Positions 49,901 through 64,000 are shown, counted from the first letter of the stretch. The stretch is DNA of 64,000 nt from Panonychus citri (GCF_014898815.1 NW_026515544.1:1798001-1862000); one strand, 5' to 3'. Numbers and translations are program-made. Notes: generated by a model from the letters alone, not told the origin.

Positions 49901-52900
49901 TGTTACGATTAATAATTTAATAGTAATTTTCATTATTATGAACAAAAAAAGTTCCAAATATATGAGTTTATGTTCCTCATGGTAATCATCATGAAGCAAC
50001 TAAATTGAATATTGAATTTCAAATGATAAAGATGAAAAATAATACACATGAAGTTGAAAGAGATAAACTTTGAACACGCAATAAAAGGGTAGAAGTGAAA
50101 GAGAAAAGAACTCGATGGAATAAAAAAATGTTCGAAAGAGAACAAATGAGAAAAAAAAAGTTCTATTTGGTTTTTTCTCTTCCAAAAGAAAATTCGATAT
50201 AATTTTTTTCTCTTGGCTCTCTCTCTCTCTCTTTCTCTTTCAAATATTTACTTTTGAAAAGACAATATCAATAAGAACTTATAATTCTGATCATCTTCAT
50301 CTCTAATATCATGTTCTGAATTTTTTTCCACCCTCAACTTCATGGGGTTTCCATTGTTGGCTCATGTCGGTTGAACTTTTTTCTTGCCCCTGATGAACTG
50401 AATACATGTTAATCACTTGAATATGAAACAGTAACAACTTTTTTCCCTCTACTACTACTCCAGATTCATTAAGTTAATTAAGGTCATTCTTTAATCATGT
50501 TGATGATTATTAACCAACTATTGTTTTCAATTATCATCATGTAATGATAATAAAGATACATGGTTATTATGCTCCAGGGGGTGGGTGTTAACTCCTTTTT
50601 CCTGTCAACCTTTTATACACTTTCTACCTCTAATTCAACTTCCTTTCTGTTTCAGTTGATCATCATGATGATGATCACAATCTTGTAATTCAATCAATTG
50701 TTTCTCTAACCCTGAATTCATTCAATAAATGTTTATCTTACCTCCTTCTCTTTACTCCCATGAATAATTACCATGTGAGATTATTATGCTTTTTTTGTAA
50801 CGGAAGTTGAATGAAACTGAAAATAATGAATCAATTGTTTCCATCTCTCTGTTGTTGTTTTTTTCACTTCCTCATTCTGATTATCTAATCTGAATAAATA
50901 ATGAACATAATTAACTATCATGATATTTGCTGGGGATTAAGTTCATTGATCTGCTTCAATCTCTCTCTTTCTCTTTGATTCAATTTATTGATTGTTTGTA
51001 TTATTATTAATTGTTGACACAATTATTTACATAAAAAAATCACTCTTACATTATCATAATCGAACCTGAATGGAGACTTAGTTTTCAGAATTCATGGTGA
51101 TATTTTTAGCCTTCTAATAAAACCCACGAATCATTAGTGGTTATGATGAATGAATTTCTCATTTCCAGAGGATAATGATTGAATTTTTCATCTTTTTAAT
51201 GGTAAAACTAATGAAAGAAACTGAAAAAGTTTGAAAGGTAAGAGGAAAAAGAAATGGTGATGAGGTTAAATAATATTAATAAAAATCTAAAGAAAAGTTT
51301 ATTTTTCCATGAGAAGAGTGAAAAATATTCAAAGTCTATTAATGTTGTTGATATTGTGATGATAATGTTACATGAGAGAATCGAAAGTGATTGACTAGAA
51401 CTCTGAGATTCGGAAAGTGGCTGAGACTTAGAATAAGAACTGAGAGATAATGAGATTGTCATTGGGAAAAAAATAAAAGAATAGAATAGAACTTTTTTTC
51501 TCTCCTTTTCTTTTTAAATTTTATTTTATTTTCTCTTCTGTCCATCTCTCTCTCTCATCTTTCCATCATCCTTATATTCAAGAATCATTGATCCAATGTT
51601 AACCTCAACACTGACCAATGGTTAACAATGTCCATCCACTATTCTCATCTCATCTCATCTTACCATTAAATTTAATTCTCGTCTATTGTTGAGATAAATT
51701 TGAAAGGGTCACCTTAAAACTAACTGTCACTCAACTGAATCGCCATTAGCATATTAAAAGGATCATGATAATGTTGACGAGAGTGGATGAGTGTTGACCA
51801 TGTTGAGAAACCAATCGTTTACCTTATCAACCTAATACATTGATCTATGTAATAATAAGTAAGTATATTCAGTGAGTATTGAGAAAAGAGCAGAGGAGGA
51901 AAAAAGTTCTGCACACTGAATTAGAAATTCTGATTTGTCAGGGAAGAATAGAATAGAATAGCGAAAAAGGTAGAACAGGAAAATGATTATGAAAAGAAAA
52001 GAAAAGAAATAGGATGCGGAAGATAAATGAGAGAGATGTGTTTATGTTACTCATTTATCGATCGATATCATGATGGAAATAAAGTAAAGGTGAAAAAAAA
52101 GATGTAGAATTATCATCATGAAGAATAAACTTGATCCAAAGAGAGATGAACATGATGATCAGGAAGAGAAACTGAATGTTATCTATTGATTCATGATATT
52201 GTTTCAGTAATGATAATGTAAAGAGTGAGAGAGAAAAGGATAAAATAACATCTAAAAAAATATGATACAAGAAAAGTTAACATTTCCCTTATATTGATTA
52301 TCTTCAATTAAGGTGAATCTTTGATAATTTTCATGATAATTGGTAAAAACTTTCAGGGTGAAAGTAAAAGTGTAACATATTGCTCAATCTCTGTGTTCTC
52401 AGCATCATTATCTTGCTCATCTTTTTCAGTTTCGTTTTCCATGCTAATTTCATGAAACATTTTCCTCATTCTATTCAAGCTGCTTCTTAAGTGTATCTCA
52501 TGAGATAACACATTACACTTACTCTCAGTGATGAGGATGCTCAGGGTGAGAGAGAGAGAGAGATGAGGCAAAGATTATCTGAAAATCTGTAACTTTTCAT
52601 TGATAATTTATCATGAAAGACACACTCTCTCTCTCACACACACTCAATTTCACCTTAATCTGTCAAAAATACAATAAACTAATTAATCTGATAATCAGAT
52701 AATTGAACTCTTCCAATAAGGTTTACATAATTTAATCTCAATGATGATGACCAATAAACAATAATACTAAATGATGATAATGATTAAAGTGATGAGGATG
52801 TTGATAAGATTTAATGAAAAGCAATAAAATAATATTGGATAAAGATGAGTGGTAATAATAATAATATTCAATATTCAGTATCAATTGTATCTTAATGATA

Positions 52901-54873
52901 ATCAATCGGCCATTTTATTTATTTTCATTCTTATCATGATTAGATTTTCATCTTTATCCTCATCTTATGATTTCTTTCAATATGAAAGTTGGAAATTGCT
53001 ATCTAGTCATGTTGATGATGCAAGAAATGATATTTATCCATTGTCGTTCATGGTTCACTGGTGAATACAAGTTCCATGAGACAGAGAGAGAGAGAGAGAG
53101 TATGATGATGATGAGAGATAAATCAGTGAGTCAGGATGATGATGATGAACAAAAAAGGTTATCATCTTGAATGGAAAGATAAAAATAATATAATGTATTT
53201 GGAGTGATTTAAGGGAGTTGTTGTATTGGGAGTAAAAGGAAATCAATATTAAATAGTAGAAGGGAAAACAGAAATGATGATAAAGAGATGATGAAGATAA
53301 TCATCATGTTCCATTTTGATAGAAACTGTCAATTGTGTATATTGATCCATGATGATGATGATAATAATACCTGAACAATCAAAGGGCAACAAGTATCTAA
53401 CTCATTGATTCATATGAAAATTGTTTATCATTTATAAATATCCTCATGATTATTGTAAGTAGTTTTCATTAATATTGATCACAAACTGGAATTTGATTAA
53501 ATTGTAATTCTAATCTTGATTAACTTTGCCCTTTCCCTTTTGTACATATACAAGTACTCAAAGTTATTGAATTTCTCCCTCTGTGAATATGTCACTCACA
53601 TTGATAATTTCAGGGAAACATGATGGAAATGATGATTTCCCATGAAGCAGAAAATTTTTCTCTTCCTCATCTTTGATTGGAAAAAAAATTCTTCCTCTCT
53701 CTCTATTTACCTGAAGCCTAAACTTTTTCAAGGACAAATGATGAGTTGACACTTGACAAAATCCAATGTCAAGGTTGATGTCTCATCATCTGATTGTAAG
53801 TCTATGGATGATGATGATGAAGATGATAATATATTGATATTCAAATATTATCATTACCTTTAGGATGATCTCATTGAAGGAGACTCGAAGCCAAATAAAT
53901 GATTAAAACAAATTCAATTATGATGATCAGACTAAAGGTTAATATACTTTGACAGTTGAACTTAGTAATTTTCATTGAGATTAATTATTAAACATTAACA
54001 ATTAATTATCATTGTAATACTATTAATCTAGATTAATATGATTATCCTTTTGTCAATTTTTATCAATCAGAAACAATTAGCAAACTTATCAATCTATTCA
54101 ATTGATTTGTATCATAATTGGATTACTTAAATTGTATCAATGAGACAAAAAGTGATGATGATCAAGTTTTTTACCAATCAACACAATAAACAGATTAGTT
54201 TAATCCATAATCTATTTTTACAATAGACTAATTGTTAATAATTCATTTTCTCCAATGTCTGTAATCATCAATAACAATTAACCTTTGATTGGAAAACAAT
54301 AAACAAAATATCAACGTATTGATCATTATATGAATCCAATTAATGGAGAGAGGGTCAAATGTAGGACAATGGTCATCATGGTGATGAGAATCATTAACTG
54401 AGGATCATTATTATTTAATGAATATTTTGTCTATGGGAAGAGAGAGAGAGAGAGAGAGAGAGAGAAATGATGAAAAAAACTCACTTTCCATGGTGGTTTT
54501 AATCAGAATATATTATTTTCAAGTATGTACAGTCTGGTGTAAAATAGTTAATGGCCCATGAACAGAATCTGATGACTATCATCATGATGGAAAAGTGAAA
54601 TCTTTTTTTATCCATCCTTTCAATTCCCACTTTACACCATTTACTTGTTCAAATAACTATGGAAATGACAATAAATATTACAAAATATCATATCTGGACA
54701 ATGGTCAAAATCATTTGTTACATTGGTCATCATAATTTTCATGTCATCAGTTTTTTTATCCTTCACCTTATTTTTCAATTTAGGTTTTTTTTTCATCTAA
54801 TTCAACAAATAACATTATTATTATCACCATGAAACGAGGTGGGTAGTGGGTGGTGATGGTTGTGAGCATCATG

Positions 54874-54875
<2 letters not shown>

Positions 54876-54922
<47 letters not shown>
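54876..54922. repeat. (GA)n microsatellite
   Basis: About 23 GA units following a G/T-rich stretch (GTGGGTGGTGATGG). Confidence 0.95.
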
Positions 54923-54925
<3 letters not shown>

Positions 54926-57900
54926 AGCTTGAATTCTGAACAGATTCGAGGATAAAATGGAAAAAGTTTTTCTTTCAAAACTGATTTTCTTTCACAAGTA
55001 TTATTGTGATGATGATAATCTACATGATTCATGGGAATTGATAATCATGATCATTTTCATGGAACTGAATCAATTCTTATTGTTGGAAACTTTTTTCCTC
55101 AACTTTGTCTTTCCTTTCAAAGAAGTCATAAAGTTTTCAGACACAACTTTATGATTCAATATTTTCTATTGATTTTAAAATGATATAATCAATTGATGAT
55201 GATGATGATTATGATTATAACAATGTAACTTTATTATTACAAAAGGTAAATCAAATGTATCAATGATACAGTTTTTTTTTTCATCTCAATGGTTTCATTT
55301 GGCTTCATGTGTTCATAGTTTTGCTGCTTTGATGCTCTTGATCTTATTCATCATATTATATTGTTTTTCTTGCATAGATCAAGGTATTATTGTTATTTAC
55401 TTATGTAATCATGATGATCCCTTTACTCCCAACTCCACCCATCCACTTTTTCTGATCATTTTGACATTAATCTGCAACTCACTAGTGTATTTATCCAATG
55501 TTTACAAAGAGAAATCATTTTATCTTCATCCAGCTTTTTCCTTCCTCTTCTGTAGTATTTTTTTCTGCTGATTCTCATCTTACCTTATCACTCAGAGTCC
55601 AGGTATGTAACTGGACAATTTGATCCAATTACTGGGATCCGAAAGAGAGAGAGAGAGACGTTAATATATTATATTGTGAGCTTTAGCTTGAATGGTTTAC
55701 CATAGCATCGCCTTTAGAGTTGAGCTCAAATGTAATATTACTCATTGTATTGATGATGATGATGATGATGATATCCCATCTCTCTTGAAGTATTATCAAG
55801 GAAACTGAAAATACTATTATCAAGTTTATCTTACCAACATTTACAGACAACAATTTCCTATGTCATCAGGGTTATTACAAACTTTTTACCCAAAGTTACA
55901 CTCAAGAGGCTCATTCACTACCCAAACTATCAACAACAACACCAACATAAACAACCAATTCTTTGGTCTCAAACAACTACAATATCACTCCCCTCATTTA
56001 TCTTGTTTAGCTTTCTTAACCCACCATCATCACTACACCACCTCCACCTCCACCTCCTCCATCTCCTCCCATTACGTTTTACCATAACTTTCCCACTCTT
56101 TCCATGTTATTTTAGTTACTCTCTCTCTCTCTCTCTCTCACTCTCCATATTGATACCATTCTGAACTTACCATTTCTCCCTCTGTGTCTGTATTTGCTTA
56201 TCTTTTCAACGTCAATTTGATTCTGCCTTGAACCATGTAATCGATTTGCTTATATAAACCATTGACGATGCCAATTTTCATCATTATCTTTATCCTCTTT
56301 CTTATCTTGATCATCATCTTTTCATGATATTTATCTCTCACTCTCTTGATTTCCTTTCAATCCTTTCATTCCCATTTCTCTTATTAATCATCATGATATT
56401 TTCTCATGAAATTTGCTCCAGTTATAAACATTTCATTCATAGATGTACATCCATGTTACCTCATTTTCTTAGTGAAAGTGTTACATTGATTATTCAATGT
56501 AATTTATTGATATGCATAAGAAACCATTTATTAACAATCTCAGACATACAGAGATTAACGTAATCAATTAACTATTGAAATGCTGATTGATTTGGTGTGT
56601 AGCATTCATTATCATGATTACTGTCGTTCTTTGCCATTGAATATCCAATTGAAATAAATCATTACAAGGAAAATTGTTAAGTGTCTACAATAAAGTCAAT
56701 CCCTATGCTCAACTATGATTGTTGATCCCTATTATCAATTGATTGTTTACCTTGATTGTCATTTGAATTTTCATTCACCCAACAATTAATCCGTTGAGAG
56801 CAATTCTTTTCATTTCAACTGAAAGTTTACCTTATTGAAGATACGTTGATTGTTAAAGAGATGATAATGATGATCGAGATGCAGAAAATTTTTAAATTCA
56901 AAGATTACATGAAACATTAACCATGTAAATGGTTAGAAAGTTATTTAGAACTTTTTTTGTTTCGATTGTTATTATATTTTGTTTTTCTCGATGGAAAAAG
57001 ATGAAGATGATTATCATCAATAGAAAAGGCTTCTTACCTTTTAGAACTCCTATTTTATCATATTAATCTTTCTCTCTCTCTTTGATTCATTATCTCTTTC
57101 AATCTCCTCGTGGAAACAAATGAATATGATGTCGAGAAAGATGAAAGAACTTTAAAAGAAAGATGAAGATTGATCATTTCTCGTATTCTACTTTGAGAAA
57201 TAACAATGATCCATAAAGAAAAAAGATTCTTCTCTCTCTCTCTCTTTTCATCTTCTATCATGATGGTGATGATCATCTTCTGAAGGAGTTTCATTGAAAT
57301 TCTCATCATCTCTTCACTTGGAATCATTTAAATTTCCATCTAATAATAAGAGAAACTACCTGATCCCTTATGATAGAAACAAAATGTGAACTCACAAGTT
57401 TCATTGGAAAGAAAAAGTTTTCACAAATTCAGGATAAGTTTCGAAATCTTTTCCACATTATTATCAACCTGGTAGAACTCATGTTCTGTAAGTGATATCA
57501 ATGAACAATGAGATAAACTTTGTTTCCAATTGAAAAGTTTACCCTCAAGTCAACTTGAAATCCATGAGAGTAAAAGGTAAAGATTTAGAATCCAAATGAA
57601 AATTGAAGAGGAAAATTCTGATGATTTCGATAAAATTACATGATGATGATGATATTGTTTCTTTTTGGTGTTTTCCATTGAATCACTGAATTAAGAGAAT
57701 CTCAATTTGGAACCAGTTACATGAACATAATGAGAATGAAATTTCAAGCATCACTTTTTATTCATCATCATCATCATCATCATCATCTTCCTTTCATGAC
57801 ACAACAGTAATCTAAATGTTTCCAAAGAAAAGTTTTACAATGATGATGATGAAATTACTTGTAAACTCACAATCTCTTCACAGTTTATTTTATCATCTTC

Positions 57901-60835
57901 ATCTTCATCCTCATCCTCATCATCTTATTTGACTTATAATGCGATAAATTATACTCATAAGATGATAATGAAAGAAAATGTTATTTCAACAACAATAACA
58001 ACAATTTCACTCCCCATTGGGATTAACAATTACAGGTTACATCAAATTTTGTTGCTGCTGATGAGATGATGTAGTAACTAGTATTTGGATTAAGGTAAAA
58101 AACATATTACAACAACAATGGTGATAATACAATAATCATAATCATGATGATAAAAAAACTAATTGACCTGAGAAAAGTTTTCCATGGTGAGAATTGAAAA
58201 TGAACACTCAAAGGATTTGAATTGATGATTTTGCTGGTTTTCAGGTAGATGATGATGATGATGATGAGCCTGAAAGTTGAACAATGGTTAATTTATTGAT
58301 GATGATAAATGGACACTAATCAAGATGCTCACTTAACTATCTTATATGTAGTATTTATATTCAGAAGGCAACATATTATTTTCATCCTTTTTTATGTTAT
58401 ATTTAAACTGACCTTCATCATCCTAAGGGTCATCTTCCGGTTTCAGGGATTCAAAGTTGTTGTTGAAAGTTTTAACTGGAAAGTTTAATAACATTGATCA
58501 ACGATTAAGATCTGGAACTTGTTGTTGTTGTTGTTGATTTGATATCAATTAAATTGTGTTTACCTTTTCAATTTTTCAAATAAAATCTCTCAAACTAAAC
58601 TGACCAGTGTTAAAGTGACCATGATTAGTTTTTTAGCTTGAGTTGGTTTGTTGGAAACTTGAAAGTTTGGTTTCAACATTTTCTAATCAATATGTCAAAA
58701 TAGATTAGGATTAGTTTTAATCCACATGAGTGAATGATTATCAATTGATTGTTTGTAACTTGTTGATTTTTACATGAAAGTGAGTGGATTTTTTTTTGCT
58801 TTGATCACTTGAACTATTAAGCAAATTAACTAATTGGCTTGCTAATTATTTACAATTGAATTTGCAGACTTAATCATCGTTAATTATGGTGGTGATTAAA
58901 AAAGATGCTGATTTGATGCTCTCTCTCTCTCTCTTACCGATCATAATTATCATCAAAATATGAAATTGTTTTCATTTAACCTACAAGAAAATGTCAACAA
59001 CAAGGTGACGAGAAAATTACTGACTCAAATTTTGGAACAATTTTCATGATAAACTCATGATAATCAGCTGAATATTCAGGTTTCCATGTTAAATGGCTTC
59101 GTTGACGAAATGTCAATCAATCGTGTAAACTTTTACTTGGTTGTGTCAAACTTTACTCTCACTTCTTGGCGACATCAATTGTTTCATTAGAAATGTAATG
59201 ATAATCAAATGTCAGAATATCATGATAATCATGATGATAATTCTGATGATCAGGAAAAAAAAGGAATAAACTAATTCTGAAATCGTTGAAGAGAGAGAAA
59301 TAGATAAATTCTGTCATGAATTTCAATTTCAATCTATTTGAGTGCATTTGAACGTAATTTAGTTAACATGAATTCTGGACTAATAACAAACATAAATTAA
59401 CTTTAATTGTCCAATTAACTTGATTGTTATCATTTTGTAGCAATTTATTGGTCCCAAAAATCAACGATAACAATTAAATTAATAATCAACCAGACAAGAT
59501 AATTGTAAACATAAAAATCATTTAATAGATACATTAAAGTTAATCAATTGAAATTGGTTAAGTTTTTTATTTCCTTTGGTTAAAATTAAATTTCAATTTG
59601 AAATTTAATATTATACAATTAATTGAGAAAATTATTTATCAATTTCAATGGTAATTTAATAACAATTAGGTTAATCATGTTTCCTTTTCGTTGATAGAAA
59701 ATTGAATTGAACAATTTTCTCACCCCACTTTTTATTAATCATCACCAATGATAATCAAAGTTAATTACTTTAAGGTTTGTTAAAATTTAACACCAACAAA
59801 CAAAGGTATTAATTGCAAAGTTAATTGTAGCTCTCTAATGGTAATTTAATTGTCTTCAAGTGAAAACAATTAACAATCAACTTAGTTTTCAATTCAACCA
59901 TTTGTAAGGTGTTAGGTTTACATGTTACCCCATTTCTTGGTGGGTTTGGTGGTGACGGTGGTGGTGTTAATTGTCCCTCTACCCACTCTTAATTCAGTGG
60001 GAGTTGAATTTCATCATCATCATTATCATCATCTTACCTTCTTTGGTTACATCATGTTAAACACTCTCACTTATCTTCCTTTATCATCTTCATCTTCTTC
60101 TTTAAAAAAAACCATATCAAATTTACAGTTAATCTTAATTATAATCCTAATCCTTAATCTCTGCTATTTTTATCCTTATCCATAGTTGATAATGATTATT
60201 TTTTTTCTCGTAAATTTATATACAAATATCTAGATATAAATCTGGGTTGATGATTAGTCTGTCTGAATCTTCTCTCTCTCTCTCCCTGAATGACCATGAA
60301 GGGAATGAAATGTTTCATGATGATTTCAAATTGAGTTGGAACTTTTTTCTGTCTCAACTAATACTGACCATGGGACTTTCTGTGAATGAGAATGAAAATT
60401 TAATAATGAAACTGAATCAACTATAATTACCATGATGTATTTACCATTCAAATGAACTAATATTTTCATCAATTTATTTTCGTCTCTCGATTAATTGAGA
60501 ATGAATTGATTGAGAAAAAAAGAATCAATGAAAATTGTATTTTCTAAATTGTCTTTTCCAAGTGAAAATGTTTCTCTCTGATTGTTTACAGTTGGTTGAC
60601 CAGAATTGAAATAATCAATAATCAATGATATCTTTCAATTCCCACGTTAGATGATAATGATGTTGATAAAGATGATGATGATAACTTGATTCTTTTTTCT
60701 CTCTCTTCATCATCTTCATCTTAATGATTTGTTTCTCTCTCTCTCTCTCTCTCTCTATTTCCATGTAACTTGAATTTATTGTTTCCATTTCATGACTAAC
60801 CTAAAATCTTTCATTCATTAACTAATCTTCCTTAG

Positions 60836-60991
60836 GGTGGTTTGGGAAGCCGACATTTGGTCCATGAGTATCTGATTCCAATCCATTTATCGGGTAAAAG
60901 GTCAAAATTTCGAGGAGCTTTCATACTGGACACTTTACTCAATTTTGACGATACATCAAATTCCCAAGATATTCCAATGGACATTGAAAAG
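60836..60991 (+). CDS. M28-family zinc peptidase, exon 3
   Basis: 52 codons, phase 0 at both ends (CTTAG acceptor; AAG|GTGAAT donor). It starts GGLGSRHLVHEYL, continuing the metal-site segment of exon 2. FILDTLLNFDD contains the Asp expected as the next zinc ligand. NSQDIP is a conserved-looking phrase of this subfamily. A minus-strand frame of 71 codons over the same bases is a shadow. Confidence 0.94.
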
Positions 60992-61907
60992 GTGAATATT
61001 ATATGACCAAGATGATAATGAGAATAGAAAACTTTTTCCTTCATCAATCAACAAATTTACAGAGAACTAAAAAAAAAGAGTTCAATAGATTATTCATTTG
61101 CTGTGTAAATATTATTACAATATAATCTCTTGTCTATGATGATAATTTTTGCTTCAGTTTGCAGAAAAAAATGGCGGAAAAACTTTCTCTGTCTTCTTCC
61201 GTCTTCTTCCCCTGGTAACCCAGTTTTCATTTACAAAATCTTGTCTTGAGTTTACTCAATTTCATCTTGATACTGATACTCATGATGATGAGCATGATAA
61301 TCATGATGAACATGATGATATCATCATAAACCATTGGTAGTGATGAAGTTTTAAAATAAACATGAAACTTTACTTGTAATTGCTTATGTTACTTTCCTAG
61401 CTTGTTAACTGATTGTTGGCAGTTATTACAATACCACAAGAATTACTAATAATGATGATGATGATTAACTACAATTTTTAACAAACAATCAAATTAAACA
61501 GTAGCAATTGAGATACAAAGACGATACAACAATTACAACCAATTAATAGCAATTAAAAATCAAACCTAAATTACAAATTACCTTCATGTAACGATTTATG
61601 GTTAATAATATTTCATATTTTAATCGTTAACAATACTGTTATTATTTTGTGATTATCAATGAGACTCAATCACAACAATTTAAATGATACAATTAGTTAA
61701 CTGAATGAAAGTTAATGAAGGGATGAAGAAAAAAAAATTGGGGCTAATTACAATTTTAACCACAATCACTATGGTTGTTCAATGATTGCAACAATTAACG
61801 CGTCACTGGAAAATTGAGCAAATAATCAATGAGAATGCAATTTGTCAACTAATTGTAATTAGTAATTGATTATGATTAACTGATTGTTTTGGAATTTTCT
61901 TTTTCAG
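60992..61907 (+). other. Peptidase intron 3 (916 bp)
   Basis: GTGAAT donor and TTTTTCAG acceptor. AT-rich with ATG/CAT runs (61279-61325) and no recognisable element. Confidence 0.85.
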
Positions 61908-62250
61908 GTTATCCCATTTTGGGGTAAAAAGGATTCACCTGATAACATGAGAGGCGATTTTATTGCTTCGTTTACCCGGAAGTCAATTGATTCTCGTCTT
62001 TCACTTACTATGGCTAAACATTGGAGGTCAAGGCAACAATTTGAACAACAGAAAAGCTCATCTAATGGTCAACCAATTAGCCAATTTAATCTGGTTCCTG
62101 TTGAGATTGCAACTTTACCCTCAGAGATGCCCAATGTTAAAGTGCTTTCTGACCATGTAAACTTTTTACGAAGTGACCATGTAATGTTCTGGTATCACAA
62201 CAGTAGTTTACACAAGCCAACACTCAGGGCAATATTTATCACCGATACAG
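61908..62250 (+). CDS. M28-family zinc peptidase, exon 4
   Basis: 114 codons plus one base (phase 1 end; ACAG|GTAATC donor). Contains MRGDFIASF, a phrase found in M28 enzymes, and FLRSDHVMFWYH, equivalent to the family SDHxxFW loop. It ends in FITDTG, the strand just before the last metal-ligand His. That His, normally in a YH or MH context a few residues on, must be in a later exon. An in-frame ATG is not at the exon start, since the exon is internal. Confidence 0.94.
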
Positions 62251-64000
62251 GTAATCATCACTCATCTTTATATTATCCTTATTATTATTGAACAATTTGA
62301 TTGTGATTTGATTTTCACAATTTACATAACAATCAAAGGAACCAAAAAGTTGTAATAACTTTTTTCTTACTTCATCTCAACACCAATTACTTTTTGATGA
62401 TGATGATTAGAAATGAGAAATCTTTTCCATTCAATATTATCAGATATTTACTGAATAAGATGAGGAAGATAATGATGATGATGATGATGATGATGATAAC
62501 AAGGTAAAACATGGTAAGGAGGGAAGAGGGAGGGTGGAAGATGATTTAGTAAACCCTAATTTGTTTTCTTCTCAGAAGCAACAACAACAAATTACCTGAT
62601 GAAACTTTTTCATTTTCTATCAAGTTTTTTTTTTCTTATTCATCATCTTAACTCATTCCTATTATGATTACGATCGTTATTATTATATATTAATACAATC
62701 ACTTGATCACGAAGAAAAAAAAATGAACACTTTTCTGTTGAATAGTAATAATGATAATGTTGATAGAGAGAATTCAAGTTCATGGTCGTTCGATTTTCTT
62801 TGATTCTATTTTCTCTCTCTCACACACTCTCTCACTTGCTCCCTTGTTTCTCTCTCAACTGACCATCAAATTGGAAGATGGAGATTATGTTGAAGATGAA
62901 GAGACTTTGATAAAGACTGAGTGAGAGAGATGAAGATAAGGATGAAGATGAGGATGAAGATGGAAAAGTTAATATATGAATGATCAGATCTCTGAGATTA
63001 TATTAATAATTCACATGAATAAGATTAACCTTTGATTCGTTGATTTTTTTTGTTCATAAATATCATGAAGATAATGATATTATCATGATAATCTGAGACT
63101 GAATTTTAACTTGTTAACTTGTTATCAAATCAACTTGTTTAGGATAAATTTTCTCAGACAATTCTGTTTATATTATTATATTGTAATCATTAACTTTGAT
63201 TTGATTCTTGCATGGACTCGGAATTATTTATCATCATGATTAAGTAATTGTTACATTGAAAATGATTATGGTCATGATGATGATGATTAACTTGTCTTGT
63301 TTATCTTTGTCACTTGCCTATTGATTATATTAAGTTAATAGTAAATCAAGAAATTAAATTCATTGATTGTATCATGAGAATTAGAAACAAAATAAAAGTT
63401 TCGAATTAATTTTTTGCCTCTTCTCATAATTTTTTCACCTTTCCATTAACTGACCATTGGTCAAACAATACTTGATAGCCCAAGGCTATTGTTAAGATAT
63501 TCAATTAATAAATCATATCATGATTATGGTGAGAAAGTGAATTTATTAATGATTATTATTATTATTTTTTTATCTTGGCGATGATCAATTGGGAAAACAT
63601 AATCAGCTTTATTCATGGTGGAAATTTATTCAATATTAATGATATTTTCCACCAGAATCATCTGAATCTGTTGGAACTTTTTATTTTTCTATCTTTTTGA
63701 ATGTTCCTTTGTTAACCCAAACAATTTATTGTTATATTACATTATAAAGGTTGTCTTCAGATGATGAAGAAGATGATGAAGATAATTCAAAGACGTGGCA
63801 TCATCATCATGATCAAATTGATCCTCATCTTTCATAAAAGTTTCATAATTGATTTTTTAAAGTGAATTAAAGTGAAAGAAGCTCAAGAGATGATAATGAA
63901 AATGGTAAAAAGTGAATGAGAGAGCAAAAGAAAAGGCATTTAGATGATGATGGAGATGATGATTAAAAGGAGGAGGAGGAGGGGGTAAGATGAGAAGGAT
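62251..64000 (+). other. Start of peptidase intron 4, running off the window
   Basis: No exon completing the M28 domain is seen before the window end. The stretch contains (GAT)n at about 62471-62498, the palindrome TGACCATTGGTCA at 63451-63463 and TAGCCCAAGGCTA at 63476-63488, plus purine-rich sequence at the right edge. Confidence 0.65.

Larger units (their letters stand above)
43603..60835 (+). other. Peptidase intron 2 (17.2 kb)
   Basis: GTAAGT donor and TTCCTTAG acceptor. No transposon coding sequence and no supportable exon is visible. It holds many (GA)n, (CT)n and (ATG/CAT)n arrays, the two largest at 43851-43903 and 54876-54922, and purine- or pyrimidine-rich blocks. Short open frames here are low in complexity. 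One at 59922 begins with a hydrophobic, signal-like stretch but soon becomes poly-His and repeats. Confidence 0.75.

Noticed and set aside
55263..55571. 102-codon hydrophobic frame
   Set aside because: No start context, no domain, and composition like the surrounding T-rich intron.
59922..60185. Frame opening with a signal-peptide-like hydrophobic run
   Set aside because: After about 30 residues it becomes His and Ser/Leu repeats. No donor site with sensible coding before it, and it lies within the large peptidase intron.
60832..61047. Minus-strand frame of 71 codons
   Set aside because: Shadow of peptidase exon 3, which is coding on the + strand with matching splice sites.
1..64000. tRNA, rRNA, CRISPR and telomere-like arrays
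   Set aside because: No T-arm plus acceptor pairing, no rRNA-like sequence, no spaced direct repeats, and the tandem arrays are plain di- and trinucleotide microsatellites.

Overview
The window is AT-rich, CpG-poor metazoan nuclear DNA. It holds few genes, long GT-AG introns, and very many short (GA)n/(CT)n and (ATG/CAT)n repeats. The protein families and the retroelement fit an arthropod. The base composition and repeat style suggest a mite or other chelicerate, but that is a low-confidence guess. I see no prokaryotic, organellar, tRNA, rRNA or CRISPR features.

Layout. (1) 1-2873 is non-coding and repeat-rich. (2) 2874-13626 is a two-exon + strand gene for a 146-residue secreted protein of unknown function. 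Its 10.3-kb intron contains a 237-bp foldback element at 5556-5792. (3) 13627-30409 is intergenic, with microsatellites, purine-skewed stretches, a cluster of AGGTCA half-sites and a TCGA-rich patch. (4) 30410 to beyond 62250 is one + strand gene for a secreted M28-family zinc peptidase. Four exons are visible (30410-30907, 43363-43602, 60836-60991, 61908-62250), all in phase. The last exon, with the final metal-ligand His, lies past the window end.

Intron 1 of the peptidase gene carries an 11,991-bp LTR retrotransposon (31101-43091) in the same orientation, flanked by a TGAC target-site duplication. It is Ty3/Gypsy-like: LTR, tRNA-Arg-type primer binding site, Gag (SAM-like segment, CCHC knuckle), protease, reverse transcriptase, RNase H, integrase. 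A long extra coding region follows before the 3' LTR. Without the element the intron would be about 460 bp.

The most unusual content is that extra ORF (38803-41508). It encodes a RING-type zinc finger, a TRAF/SIAH-like zinc finger, and a C-terminal domain that resembles the REXO1/ISG20-type DEDD exonuclease fold but seems to have lost most catalytic acidic residues. A Ser/Pro-rich frame overlaps its end and uses the first three bases of the 3' LTR as its stop codon.

The element has about nine or ten reading-frame breaks. Within a block of the 3' LTR, nearly every homopolymer is shorter than in the 5' LTR, always in the same direction. This raises the possibility that some breaks are consensus-sequence errors and not true decay.
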